Positions 1 to 7,048 of a stretch of DNA of 64,000 bases are shown here, one piece after another. The notes below the pieces were generated by a model that worked only from the letters and a program-made list of their open reading frames with translations, had not been told where the DNA came from and did no database searches. Made by a program: the position numbers and the translations under genes. Position 1 is the stretch's first letter. The number at the start of each line of letters is the position of its first letter. Where the stretch lies: positions 1-64,000 of the forward strand of contig JAEYSJ010000384.1 of assembly GCA_023434855.1 (NCBI GenBank). Reading direction: 5' to 3'. The DNA is from Bacillota bacterium. Its GTDB lineage: Bacteria; Bacillota_C; Negativicutes; JAEYSJ01.

Positions 1-1
1 C

Positions 2-148
2 ACATAGGCTGCTTCCCGTCAACCCCCCCTTGTAACCCGCATAACATAGGCTGCTTCCCAACGAGTACTCCCTGCTATCCCCGCATGCATTGTAACCCAA
101 GATTTTGCAACCCAAGATTTTGTTTTCCGAGAATGTGCTATCCCCGCA
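2..148. repeat. short direct repeats at left edge
   Basis: Several short words recur here: ACATAGGCTGCTTCCC at 2-17 and 44-59, AACCCAAGATTTTG at 94-107 and 109-122, TGCTATCCCCGCA at 73-85 and 136-148, and TGTAACCC at 31 and 91. The copies look like scrambled modules and not a clean tandem array. An open frame across 19-258 on the minus strand encodes only the translated repeats, so I do not call it a gene. The function is unknown. Confidence 0.6.
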
Positions 149-162
149 GATACTACTAAAAA

Positions 163-199
163 GAATACAGGCGCCAGCATTTTGCCGGCGCCTGTATTC
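163..199 (-). terminator. perfect 13-bp hairpin, terminator-like on minus strand
   Basis: GAATACAGGCGCC at 163-175 is the exact complement of 187-199, with an 11-nt loop. On the minus strand the hairpin is followed by CTTTTTAG. No minus-strand gene ending here is evident to its right before kimA, so the transcript it would terminate is unknown. Between this hairpin and about position 385 I see no gene. Confidence 0.5.
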
Positions 200-388
200 A
201 ATTGCAAATCTACTAAACATGCAGAATACATCTTAATTAATTTTATGATATATAGCATATATACTTAAAATCGCGCAATTTCTTAAAAATACGCGAAATT
301 GTGAACTTTTCCCTGTTTTTAAGAACTCCAGGCACACCTGCTATATGTGGCGGCCCAAAATCAAGCTTTCTTTCTTCCATGAGTATTG

Positions 389-394
389 TATAAT
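389..394 (+). promoter_or_regulatory. possible -10 box for the kimA leader
   Basis: A perfect TATAAT sits about 20 bases before the start of the riboswitch aptamer, a natural place for the leader promoter. I see no good -35 box 17 bases upstream, so the call rests on the -10 match and its position. Confidence 0.3.
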
Positions 395-409
395 TGATTG
401 TGTTAATTA

Positions 410-535
410 ATTTGAAGCCTAATTCTTTTCCAAGAAGCGGAGGACCCATTTTCCAGGGGTTAATTCTGCCTTAGGGCAGAAAGGATGTTTTAATCTCTTG
501 CCATCCTACCCGTCAGCTAACTTCGCCGGCTAAAA
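410..535 (+). ncRNA. cyclic-di-AMP (ydaO/yuaA) riboswitch
   Basis: The conserved blocks of the ydaO aptamer appear in order: GCGGAGGACCC near 437-447, GGGGTTAATTCTGCC with its GGCAGA partner (457-480), an AAGGATG...CATCCTACCCGTCAGCTAACTTCG core (481-524), and closing bases GCC (about 418) with GGC (about 528). From memory this follows the solved Thermoanaerobacter aptamer closely. The RNA binds c-di-AMP, and ligand binding normally turns expression of potassium and osmolyte transporters off. It lies just before a terminator and kimA, a gene known to be under this riboswitch class in Bacillus. Confidence 0.9.
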
Positions 536-549
536 CAAGGGGTCCCAAA

Positions 550-580
550 AAGACCGCCCATTGGTCTTATTTTTTATTTT
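550..580 (+). terminator. riboswitch expression-platform terminator
   Basis: AAGACC (550-555) pairs with GGTCTT (563-568) across a 7-nt loop and is followed by ATTTTTTATTTT. It lies between the c-di-AMP aptamer and kimA, so it probably is the switchable terminator that stops kimA transcription when c-di-AMP is bound. The competing antiterminator pairing was not worked out. Confidence 0.75.
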
Positions 581-634
581 CCTGCAAAAGTAATTTATAG
601 CAAATAAGCACATAATATATGTGGAGGTAGATGA

Positions 635-2482
635 ATGATGATGCGGTTGGTAAGGCGCTTACTTATCGGCAGGCCATTGCACAATCAGGAAATGGCTCAT
701 GAAAAGTTGCCAAAATGGAAAGCTTTGGCTATATTTTCCTCAGATGCGTTATCCTCTGTAGCATATGGTCCTGAGCAAATCATGCTAATCTTAGCTGTAC
801 CGGGACTTATAGCCTACGGTTATCTGGGCCCGGTTGCGATAGCCATTCTTTTGCTGCTGGCTGTTGTGACAATTTCCTATGTACAAGTGGCCAAAGCCAA
901 TCCAGGCGGGGGAGGCTCATATTCAGTAGCAATACACAACTTAGGGGAATATCCCGCGCTTACTGCCGCGGCTGCATTATTTGCCGATTATACCCTAACA
1001 GTTGCAGTAAGTGTTTCGGCCGGAACAGCAGCAATAATTTCAGCTTTCCCCAAACTAACGCAATATGAAGTAAGTATTGACCTCTTCGTTTTGTTTGCAA
1101 TTTTAATGCTGGTAAATTTACGTGGCGTAAGGGAATCTTCTACTGCATTTGTTTTTCCGACATATAGCTTTATTTTCGGTATTTTTGCACTTATTATCAC
1201 TGGTTTCTACCAAGCGTTAACCCAACAAACTCCGGTCATTCCACCTGAATCTTTAGCCAAACAATGGGATTGGACAATATTGTTTTTAATTCTGCGGGCC
1301 TTCGCCAATGGCTGCAGTTCCATGACCGGGATTGAAGCTATCTCCAACGGTGTGCCTATGTTTAAAAATCCTGAAGTCCGTAATGCCAGGACAACTACTT
1401 ATTGGATGTCCGGTATCCTTGGACTTATGTTTATCGGTATTTCTTTTTTAATTATGCATTTCCACATCTTGCCCCTAGAAGAGGTAACAGCACTGTCGCA
1501 GGTAGCAGAACTTACCTTTGGACGAGGCTGGCTGTACTACTACATACAAATTACCACCATGCTGGTATTGTACCTGGCAGCAAACACATCATTTAACGGA
1601 TTGCCTCCCTTGCTATCCATACTGGCCAGGGACCGCTACATGCCTCGTTATCTTGGAGCCAGGGGAGAGCGGCTAAGTTTTTCTAATGGTATCATCCTAC
1701 TCAGCATCGTTGCCGGAATACTAATCGTCATGTACCAAGGAAATACCGAACATTTGATTTCTCTATATGCAATTGGTGTTTTCCTTTCCTTCACCATCGC
1801 TCAAACCGGTATGGTGGTGCATTGGCGCCGTGAGCTGGGAAAGTATTGGACATGGAGAGCTGCAATTAATGCCGTTGGTGCCGTAGTTACCGGCGTTGTA
1901 GTCCTAATTATCGGTATCACAAAATTTTTCTACGGCGCATGGCTGGTACTGGTTTTCATCCCAATAATGATTTATATCTTTAAAAAGATTCAATCCCACT
2001 ATATCGATATGGCCGACCAATTGCATCTGCCTGTCGAAGAACTTGATCCGGCAGTTTCCGCCAATATTAAAAAAGGCAAGAATATTGTAATTATGCCGAT
2101 AGCAAGCCCTACCTGTGTCGTTGCTCAGACTTTAAGATATGCCAAAACCATCAGTGATAATATAATCGCTTTACATATTGCCATAGATGAAGAAACCGGT
2201 CGCAAAGTTGAAGAAAAGTGGAAATGCTGGAATCCCGGAGTTCAGTTGGTAACCGTTTATTCGCCTTACCGCTTGGTTATCCATCCTCTTATTGAATATA
2301 TCGAAGAACTGGAAAAGAAAAAAGCGCCTGATGACTATATCACCGTTCTGATCCCTGAATTTGAAACCAGGAAATGGTGGCACCGACTCCTTCACAATCA
2401 AACAGGCTGGGTTCTGCGCACTTTATTGATACTGAAAGAGAATGTTATTGTTACCACAATTCCCTTCCATTGCCAAAAGTAA
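635..2482 (+). CDS. kimA: KimA-type potassium importer (APC superfamily)
   Basis: High-affinity potassium uptake permease of the inner membrane, formerly YdaO. The N-terminus has the KimA signature (LIGRPLHNQE, then LSSDALSSVAYGPEQ) followed by about 12 hydrophobic segments. A hydrophilic cytoplasmic domain fills roughly residues 455-615. The length of 615 aa is usual for the family. The start is one of three tandem ATG codons at 635-643, with GGAGG at 623-627. A c-di-AMP riboswitch and terminator precede it, as known for Bacillus kimA, so expression should fall when c-di-AMP (and hence potassium) is high. It is one of only two plus-strand genes here and is followed by its own terminator. Confidence 0.93.
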   Translation: MMMRLVRRLLIGRPLHNQEMAHEKLPKWKALAIFSSDALSSVAYGPEQIMLILAVPGLIAYGYLGPVAIAILLLLAVVTISYVQVAKANPGGGGSYSVAIHNLGEYPALTAAAALFADYTLTVAVSVSAGTAAIISAFPKLTQYEVSIDLFVLFAILMLVNLRGVRESSTAFVFPTYSFIFGIFALIITGFYQALTQQTPVIPPESLAKQWDWTILFLILRAFANGCSSMTGIEAISNGVPMFKNPEVRNARTTTYWMSGILGLMFIGISFLIMHFHILPLEEVTALSQVAELTFGRGWLYYYIQITTMLVLYLAANTSFNGLPPLLSILARDRYMPRYLGARGERLSFSNGIILLSIVAGILIVMYQGNTEHLISLYAIGVFLSFTIAQTGMVVHWRRELGKYWTWRAAINAVGAVVTGVVVLIIGITKFFYGAWLVLVFIPIMIYIFKKIQSHYIDMADQLHLPVEELDPAVSANIKKGKNIVIMPIASPTCVVAQTLRYAKTISDNIIALHIAIDEETGRKVEEKWKCWNPGVQLVTVYSPYRLVIHPLIEYIEELEKKKAPDDYITVLIPEFETRKWWHRLLHNQTGWVLRTLLILKENVIVTTIPFHCQK

Positions 2483-2489
2483 TCTTTTG

Positions 2490-2519
2490 AAAGCGCCAAT
2501 TAATATTTGGTGCTTTTTT
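2490..2519 (+). terminator. terminator after kimA
   Basis: AAAGCGCCA (2490-2498) pairs with TGGTGCTTT (2508-2516, one G-U pair) and is followed by a T run. It closes the kimA transcript. Confidence 0.8.
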
Positions 2520-2618
2520 GTTATGTTTTTACATCCTTATTTATTACGTTCACTAATATTTTTTGGGCACACTATTGTCAGTTAATATTTATTTAGCTAA
2601 CAACAGGAGGTGTTAACC

Positions 2619-2783
2619 TTGAACAGCTCAGCTGGAGATACCGGCGCCACTCAGCAACATGAGTTTAACAAACATGTCGCAGATTACAAAGTAAATTATG
2701 ATAATCCACCCACAAGTGGTGAAATGCAGGACATCCTACGCCGTACTGAAAGAAGTGCATCTCTCAAATCCAAAGAGCTTTAG
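2619..2783 (+). CDS. small protein of unknown function (54 aa)
   Basis: A TTG start at 2619 follows a strong AGGAGGTG ribosome binding site at 2605-2612. The frame runs 54 codons to TAG at 2781-2783 and encodes a hydrophilic protein rich in Ser, Asn, Lys and Glu (begins MNSSAGDTGATQQHEF, ends RRTERSASLKSKEL). It has no membrane segment and no cysteine. It sits between two terminators, so it is probably its own transcription unit. I do not recognise the family. The ribosome binding site, clean stop and following terminator argue that it is real. Confidence 0.6.
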   Translation: MNSSAGDTGATQQHEFNKHVADYKVNYDNPPTSGEMQDILRRTERSASLKSKEL

Positions 2784-2817
2784 GACTTTGTAACAGGTCT
2801 TCATTTTGTATGTAAAT

Positions 2818-2859
2818 AAAAATGGACCAATTCTATTTATAAGAACTGGTCCATTTTTT
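2818..2859 (+). terminator. terminator after small ORF
   Basis: AAAATGGACCA pairs with TGGTCCATTTT, with a partly paired extension and an A/T-rich loop, followed by six T. It lies 35 bases after the stop of the 54-codon ORF. Confidence 0.75.
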
Positions 2860-2900
2860 CTTAAAGCCATAAAGCTAAATTAAGAAATAAGGAATAAAAA

Positions 2901-2920
2901 GAAAAAAGGCCTAATGCCTT
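2901..2920 (-). terminator. terminator of the tRNA-Leu pair
   Basis: On the minus strand AAGGC-ATTAG-GCCTT is followed by TTTTC, 15 bases after the CCA end of tRNA-Leu(GAG). The stem is short, but its position suits the end of a tRNA transcript. Confidence 0.6.
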
Positions 2921-2935
2921 ATACTTTTGAATGAT

Positions 2936-3021
2936 TGGTGCGGTAGAGTGGATTTGAACCACCACGAGGTTGCCCCCGCCAGCCCCTCAAGCTGGTGCGT
3001 CTGCCGTTCCGCCACTACCGC
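2936..3021 (-). tRNA. tRNA-Leu (anticodon GAG)
   Basis: The minus strand folds as a class II tRNA. The acceptor stem is GCGGTAG/CTACCGC with an encoded CCA. The anticodon stem CCAGC/GCTGG has loop TTGAGGG, giving anticodon GAG. A long variable arm and the T-arm GGTTCAAATCC follow. It lies 24 bases downstream of tRNA-Leu(CAG), probably on the same transcript. Confidence 0.95.
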
Positions 3022-3045
3022 ATATTCAATTGGAAACTTTGAAAT

Positions 3046-3131
3046 TGGTGCGGTCGAGTGGATTTGAACCACCACGAGGTTGCCCCCACTAGCTCCTGAG
3101 GCTAGCGCGTCTGCCGTTCCGCCACGACCGC
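3046..3131 (-). tRNA. tRNA-Leu (anticodon CAG)
   Basis: Class II tRNA on the minus strand. The acceptor stem is GCGGTCG/CGACCGC with an encoded CCA. The anticodon stem CTAGC/GCTAG has loop CTCAGGA, giving anticodon CAG. Outside the anticodon arm and one acceptor pair it is nearly identical to the neighbouring tRNA-Leu(GAG), which suggests tandem duplication. Confidence 0.95.
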
Positions 3132-3172
3132 ATTTTACATTTCTTTATTGCCGCTTCATTAGCGACATTGTT

Positions 3173-3201
3173 ATATTACCATAACATAAAAACGTAGTCA
3201 A
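3173..3201 (-). promoter_or_regulatory. sigma-A promoter for the tRNA-Leu pair
   Basis: Read on the minus strand, TTGACT (3201-3196), a 17-base spacer and TAATAT (3178-3173). It lies about 40 bases before the 5' end of tRNA-Leu(CAG). Confidence 0.75.
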
Positions 3202-3272
3202 GCATTTTCTAGCCTGCCGGAATTCAAATTCATTATTTTTAAAAAAGGCTAAAGTATGCTTGTACCCTTTCC

Positions 3273-4922
3273 TTATTGTACTCTATTGTTTGCCGCGAAA
3301 CCCCACTGCCATGCATTCCACAAATTACCGGCAGGTGTTGGGTTAGGCCGGTAGTTTTCCACAGCGTTTTTAACAGCATCAATATTTGCGCGAAAATACA
3401 GCGGAACTACCGGATATTCGGCAGCAATTATGTCCATGATACGGAAATAAATTTGTTTGCGGGCTTCAATATCCAACGTATGAACCCCTTGTTCGGTAAG
3501 ATCATCTATTTCCGGATTACGCCAGCCGGGATAATTCTGTCCTTCGTAACCATTGGATCTGCTGGGTATTCTTTTTGAATGCCAAAGACTAATATTGTCA
3601 GGATCGATTCCTGCTACCCATGCGTACATAGCGCTGTCAAAACGGCGGTTTTTTAATATATCGCCAAAAAACCGTGGGGCCTCAACAGGGCGAACATTCA
3701 CTTCAATGCCCACTTCTTTTAATTGCTGTGCTATATCCCGGGCGACAAACTCTCGCAGCTTATTGCCGGCCGTAATAGTAAGAGCAAAGGATAGTTTATG
3801 GCCATCTTTGACAAATATGCCCTCAGGCCCAGGCTTCCAGCCAGCCTGTACCAGTAAGTCCCTGGCGGCATTCACATCCCGTGCGGCAGGTTTAAGTGTA
3901 GGATTATATGCCCATGACAATGGCGACTGATCACCAACTGCCGGAGCGGCCACATTTTTCAGCGTCGTATTTATGATACCTTGCCGGTCTATACCAAGTG
4001 CCACAGCCTGTCTTATCCGTACATCCTGAAACAGAACATTATCCAGATTAAAGTCCAAGTGTTCCCAAATCATGTTGGGAGAAATAATAGTACGCACACC
4101 GTCTATAGCTTTTACCTGATCTACTTGCGAAAAAGCAATGTTGCTGGCAATATCAATTTCGCCTGATTTCAACTGGGTTAACAGCATACCAGTGTCAGGT
4201 ATGACTTTATAAGTGATGCCGTCTAGATTTGGCTTACCCCGAAAGTACCCGGGATTCGCCTCCAACACGATAGCTTCAGCCAACCGCCATTCTTTAAATT
4301 TAAATGCACCGGTGCCAATCGGCGCACGATTAAAGGGCGCTGTATTAATGTCATCAACCGTTTCCAGCACATGCTTAGGCAAAATGACCGGGAACAAAGT
4401 CAAAAAAGGGGCATAGTATTCCTTAAATTTCATGACTACGGTGTACTGATCAGGTGTATCTATTGCGGAAATTTTATCATATCCATCCCGTGATACTGCA
4501 CTAAATTTGCCGTTCGTAATCATTTGCCAGGTAAATTTTACATCATCAGCAGTAAAAGGCAAACCATCATGCCAGTTTACTTCCTGCCTGATTTTATAAG
4601 TTACGGTAAGACCATCAGGGCTGACCCCGCCATTTTGTATTGTAGGAACTTCCACGGCTAAATCCGGAATCCATTCCCCTTTGTCATTGGTTAGTACTAA
4701 CCCACTGAATATAAGGCTGCTAACTTCGGCAGTAGCCAGAAGATCTGACATATATGGATTCAGGGTATTGGGTTCCTGCAAACTGCCATATGTTAACTGT
4801 CCACCAGGCTTGATATCTCTTTTTGCAGGATTCTGCTGCTTTGATTTCTGGCTGCCGCATCCTCCGCCTAAGATTAAACTTACTATCAGCAAAATAATCA
4901 ATAGCGTTTTATTCTTACGCAA
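3273..4922 (-). CDS. peptide ABC transporter substrate-binding lipoprotein
   Basis: Family 5 extracellular solute-binding protein (DppA/OppA type), expected to capture oligopeptides for an ABC importer. I place the start at TTG 4922, eight bases after GGAGG at 4931-4935. The longer open frame back to 5054 runs into the upstream gene and lacks a ribosome binding site. The 549-aa product has a charged start, a hydrophobic stretch and Cys22 in LILGGGC, a slightly unusual lipobox with Gly at -3. The mature part carries family hallmarks such as LNPYMSD and the RQAVALGIDRQ block. No permease or ATPase genes are adjacent, so this is an orphan binding protein. It follows a lytic transglycosylase gene by 16 bases. 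Confidence 0.88.
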   Translation of the reverse strand: MRKNKTLLIILLIVSLILGGGCGSQKSKQQNPAKRDIKPGGQLTYGSLQEPNTLNPYMSDLLATAEVSSLIFSGLVLTNDKGEWIPDLAVEVPTIQNGGVSPDGLTVTYKIRQEVNWHDGLPFTADDVKFTWQMITNGKFSAVSRDGYDKISAIDTPDQYTVVMKFKEYYAPFLTLFPVILPKHVLETVDDINTAPFNRAPIGTGAFKFKEWRLAEAIVLEANPGYFRGKPNLDGITYKVIPDTGMLLTQLKSGEIDIASNIAFSQVDQVKAIDGVRTIISPNMIWEHLDFNLDNVLFQDVRIRQAVALGIDRQGIINTTLKNVAAPAVGDQSPLSWAYNPTLKPAARDVNAARDLLVQAGWKPGPEGIFVKDGHKLSFALTITAGNKLREFVARDIAQQLKEVGIEVNVRPVEAPRFFGDILKNRRFDSAMYAWVAGIDPDNISLWHSKRIPSRSNGYEGQNYPGWRNPEIDDLTEQGVHTLDIEARKQIYFRIMDIIAAEYPVVPLYFRANIDAVKNAVENYRPNPTPAGNLWNAWQWGFAANNRVQ

Positions 4923-4938
4923 AAAAAGAACCTCCCAA

Positions 4939-5508
4939 CTACCTTCCATACAGTTCTTGATAGCGTTTTTTGCTATACAATACTTTTCCCACATATTCCC
5001 GGGTCTCACGGAAAGGAATCTGACCAACATCTGTAAAAGCCATTGTCCAGCCATACTGGTTCATCCACTGCCGGACATTTCCTCTGCCACCGTTATATGC
5101 TGCTAATACCAGCACTTCATTACCTTTGAATTCTTTTCTCAATGAAGACAGATACCATGTTCCCAGCCGAATATTTACCTCCGGATTTTCTAGTTCAGAC
5201 AGCACAAAATCAGGATAATCAAGCTGACCGGCCACCCAGTTCGCCGTTTCCGGCATCATCTGCATCAAGCCCAGTGCGCCTTTGACCGAGCGAGCCTGTG
5301 CGATAAATTTACTTTCTGTACGAATAACACCTGCAACCAGAAATGGATCGATCTCGTTTTCCAGGGCAAAGCGATAAACTATATCTTGGTACGGAAAGGG
5401 ATAAAGATATTTCTTTTGAAACCAATCGCTTTTATAGACCCCATAACTGCTAACTACTAGAATTGACAAACTTACTACCAGGATTTTCATCCAGGTTATA
5501 TTACGCAA
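4939..5508 (-). CDS. lytic transglycosylase (SLT domain)
   Basis: Membrane-anchored murein lytic transglycosylase that should cleave the glycan strand of peptidoglycan with 1,6-anhydro product formation. A signal anchor (residues 7-25) precedes the SLT domain. Catalytic Glu65 lies in VIRTESKF, followed by GLMQMMPETA and AAYNGGRGNV, the two other family motifs. The 189-aa length fits small Slt proteins. The start is TTG at 5508 with GGAG nine bases upstream; ATG at 5490 is an alternative. It sits between coaE and a peptide-binding lipoprotein gene, so muropeptide release and peptide uptake might be linked (inference). Confidence 0.9.
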   Translation of the reverse strand: MRNITWMKILVVSLSILVVSSYGVYKSDWFQKKYLYPFPYQDIVYRFALENEIDPFLVAGVIRTESKFIAQARSVKGALGLMQMMPETANWVAGQLDYPDFVLSELENPEVNIRLGTWYLSSLRKEFKGNEVLVLAAYNGGRGNVRQWMNQYGWTMAFTDVGQIPFRETREYVGKVLYSKKRYQELYGR

Positions 5509-5598
5509 CGCTAATCACTCCGTCATTTTTCTCCTGCCTTGCAATTGCCTCTAAAAAAATATGTGTCAAAATGTAAAAAAATGCAGAAACAGACGATT

Positions 5599-6201
5599 TT
5601 AATCAGATGATTCCATTATTTTTTGCCATGCTGCCACCACCTGCCGCCTGGTTTCATCTACATCTTTATTATTGTCAATAATCACATCAGCATAATTAAT
5701 TTTTTCCGACAGGCTCATTTGAGCTTTTATCCTGGCAGCAGCCTGTTCAGGAAGTACATTGCTGCGGGAAATCAAGCGGGATAACTGTGTTGATTCATTA
5801 ACATATACTACCCAGATTTCATCAGCCATGTCCTGCCAGCCGGCCTCAAATAATAATGGTATATCCAATACGGCAACAGCATAGCCTTGATTTCGCACTT
5901 GGCCTAAAATTTGTTCAACCCTTTCTTTAATCCGGTAATGGGTGATTTTTTCCAGCCAAGTCCGCTCACTAATGTTCTCGAAAATCAGATTCCCCAATAA
6001 CTTCCTGTCAATTTTTTCGTCCGGCAGCAATACGTTTTCCCCAAAATGGTCCACTATTTCCCGCCAGGCCGGCTGTCCGGGCGCAACAATTTCGTGTGCT
6101 ATTTTATCCGCATCCACTATATACGCGCCTAACTCGGCCAGCATAGCGCTGACAGTGCTTTTACCGCTGGCTATGCCACCAGTTAAGCCAATAATATACA
6201 T
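5599..6201 (-). CDS. coaE: dephospho-CoA kinase
   Basis: Last step of coenzyme A synthesis: phosphorylates the 3'-hydroxyl of dephospho-CoA with ATP. The P-loop GGIASGKST is at residues 8-16. The substrate and lid motifs DADKIAHE and DIPLLFEAG follow. The length of 200 aa is standard. The start ATG at 6201 has AAGGGG upstream. It lies 12 bases after mutM in the polA-mutM-coaE cluster, the order seen in many Firmicutes. Confidence 0.96.
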   Translation of the reverse strand: MYIIGLTGGIASGKSTVSAMLAELGAYIVDADKIAHEIVAPGQPAWREIVDHFGENVLLPDEKIDRKLLGNLIFENISERTWLEKITHYRIKERVEQILGQVRNQGYAVAVLDIPLLFEAGWQDMADEIWVVYVNESTQLSRLISRSNVLPEQAAARIKAQMSLSEKINYADVIIDNNKDVDETRRQVVAAWQKIMESSD

Positions 6202-6213
6202 TGAAAATTCCCC

Positions 6214-7035
6214 TTACTGTTGACAGTGTGGGCAATAATGCGTGCCTCTTCCGGCTACCTCTATCCTTGCGATAGGTGTGCCGCATTTAGAACAGGGTTG
6301 CCCTTTTCGTCCGTATACCCGCAGATAATGTTGATGACTGCCGCTTTGTCCAGTGCCGTCACGATAGTCGCGGAAAGTAGTCCCGCCGTGAATTATACCC
6401 GCTTCGATGACGGTATTGACGGCATGGTAGAGTTTTTCCACCTCATCACCAGTTAGATCTGCCGCTGTTTTTTCCGGATTAATACCGGCAAGTGCCAGGC
6501 TTTCATCCACATAAATATTCCCCAAGCCACCCACTAATTTTTGATTTAACAGTATTGCCTTAATTTTGCCATGCCGGTTTTTAAGCATATCCTGAAAGTA
6601 ATTTAATGTGAATTCTTCCGACAAAGGTTCCGGCCCCATACCGGATAAACCGGAAATTCGCCAAAGTTCCTGCTGGGGCATCACATAAAGAGTGCCAAGT
6701 GTACGCGTATCGGCATACAGTAAAGCCGCCCCGTTGTCCAAAACAAAGATTATGCGGGTAAACTTATCGTATTCTTCATTGGTTATATAATACAGGCGAC
6801 CGGTCATTCTAAGATGTACCACCATTACAAGGCCGCCATCCAGGTTAAATAATAAATATTTGCCCCTTCTTGCCATATTGATAATTTTTTTACCTGTCAC
6901 CAGAGCCTGGAACTCGGCTGCTGACGGCCACTTGATCAGGCGTGGCAATAATATATCAACTTGTTTAATTACCCGCCCGGATACTTTGTCCAAAAGAGTA
7001 CGGCAGATAGTTTCCACTTCCGGTAATTCCGGCAC
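6214..7035 (-). CDS. mutM: formamidopyrimidine-DNA glycosylase (Fpg)
   Basis: Removes 8-oxoguanine and ring-opened purines from DNA and nicks the abasic site. The N-terminus PELPEVETI supplies catalytic Pro2 and Glu3. The helix-two-turn-helix with GGLGNIYVDESL and a C-terminal zinc finger (CSKCGTP...YCPHCQQ, about residues 247-272) are intact. It starts with GTG at 7035, eight bases after GAGGG. It lies 13 bases downstream of polA, linking lesion removal with gap filling. Confidence 0.96.
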   Translation of the reverse strand: MPELPEVETICRTLLDKVSGRVIKQVDILLPRLIKWPSAAEFQALVTGKKIINMARRGKYLLFNLDGGLVMVVHLRMTGRLYYITNEEYDKFTRIIFVLDNGAALLYADTRTLGTLYVMPQQELWRISGLSGMGPEPLSEEFTLNYFQDMLKNRHGKIKAILLNQKLVGGLGNIYVDESLALAGINPEKTAADLTGDEVEKLYHAVNTVIEAGIIHGGTTFRDYRDGTGQSGSHQHYLRVYGRKGQPCSKCGTPIARIEVAGRGTHYCPHCQQ

Positions 7036-7048
7036 TACGCATCCCTCA

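Noticed and set aside
19..258. Minus-strand open frame of 79 codons at the left edge
   Set aside because: It consists mostly of translated direct repeats and has no ribosome binding site.
243..449. Minus-strand open frame of 68 codons
   Set aside because: It overlaps the c-di-AMP riboswitch aptamer and its promoter region on the other strand, and has no recognisable family.
4923..5054. N-terminal extension of the peptide-binding protein frame
   Set aside because: It overlaps the transglycosylase gene. The TTG at 4922 has an ideal ribosome binding site and begins a signal peptide.
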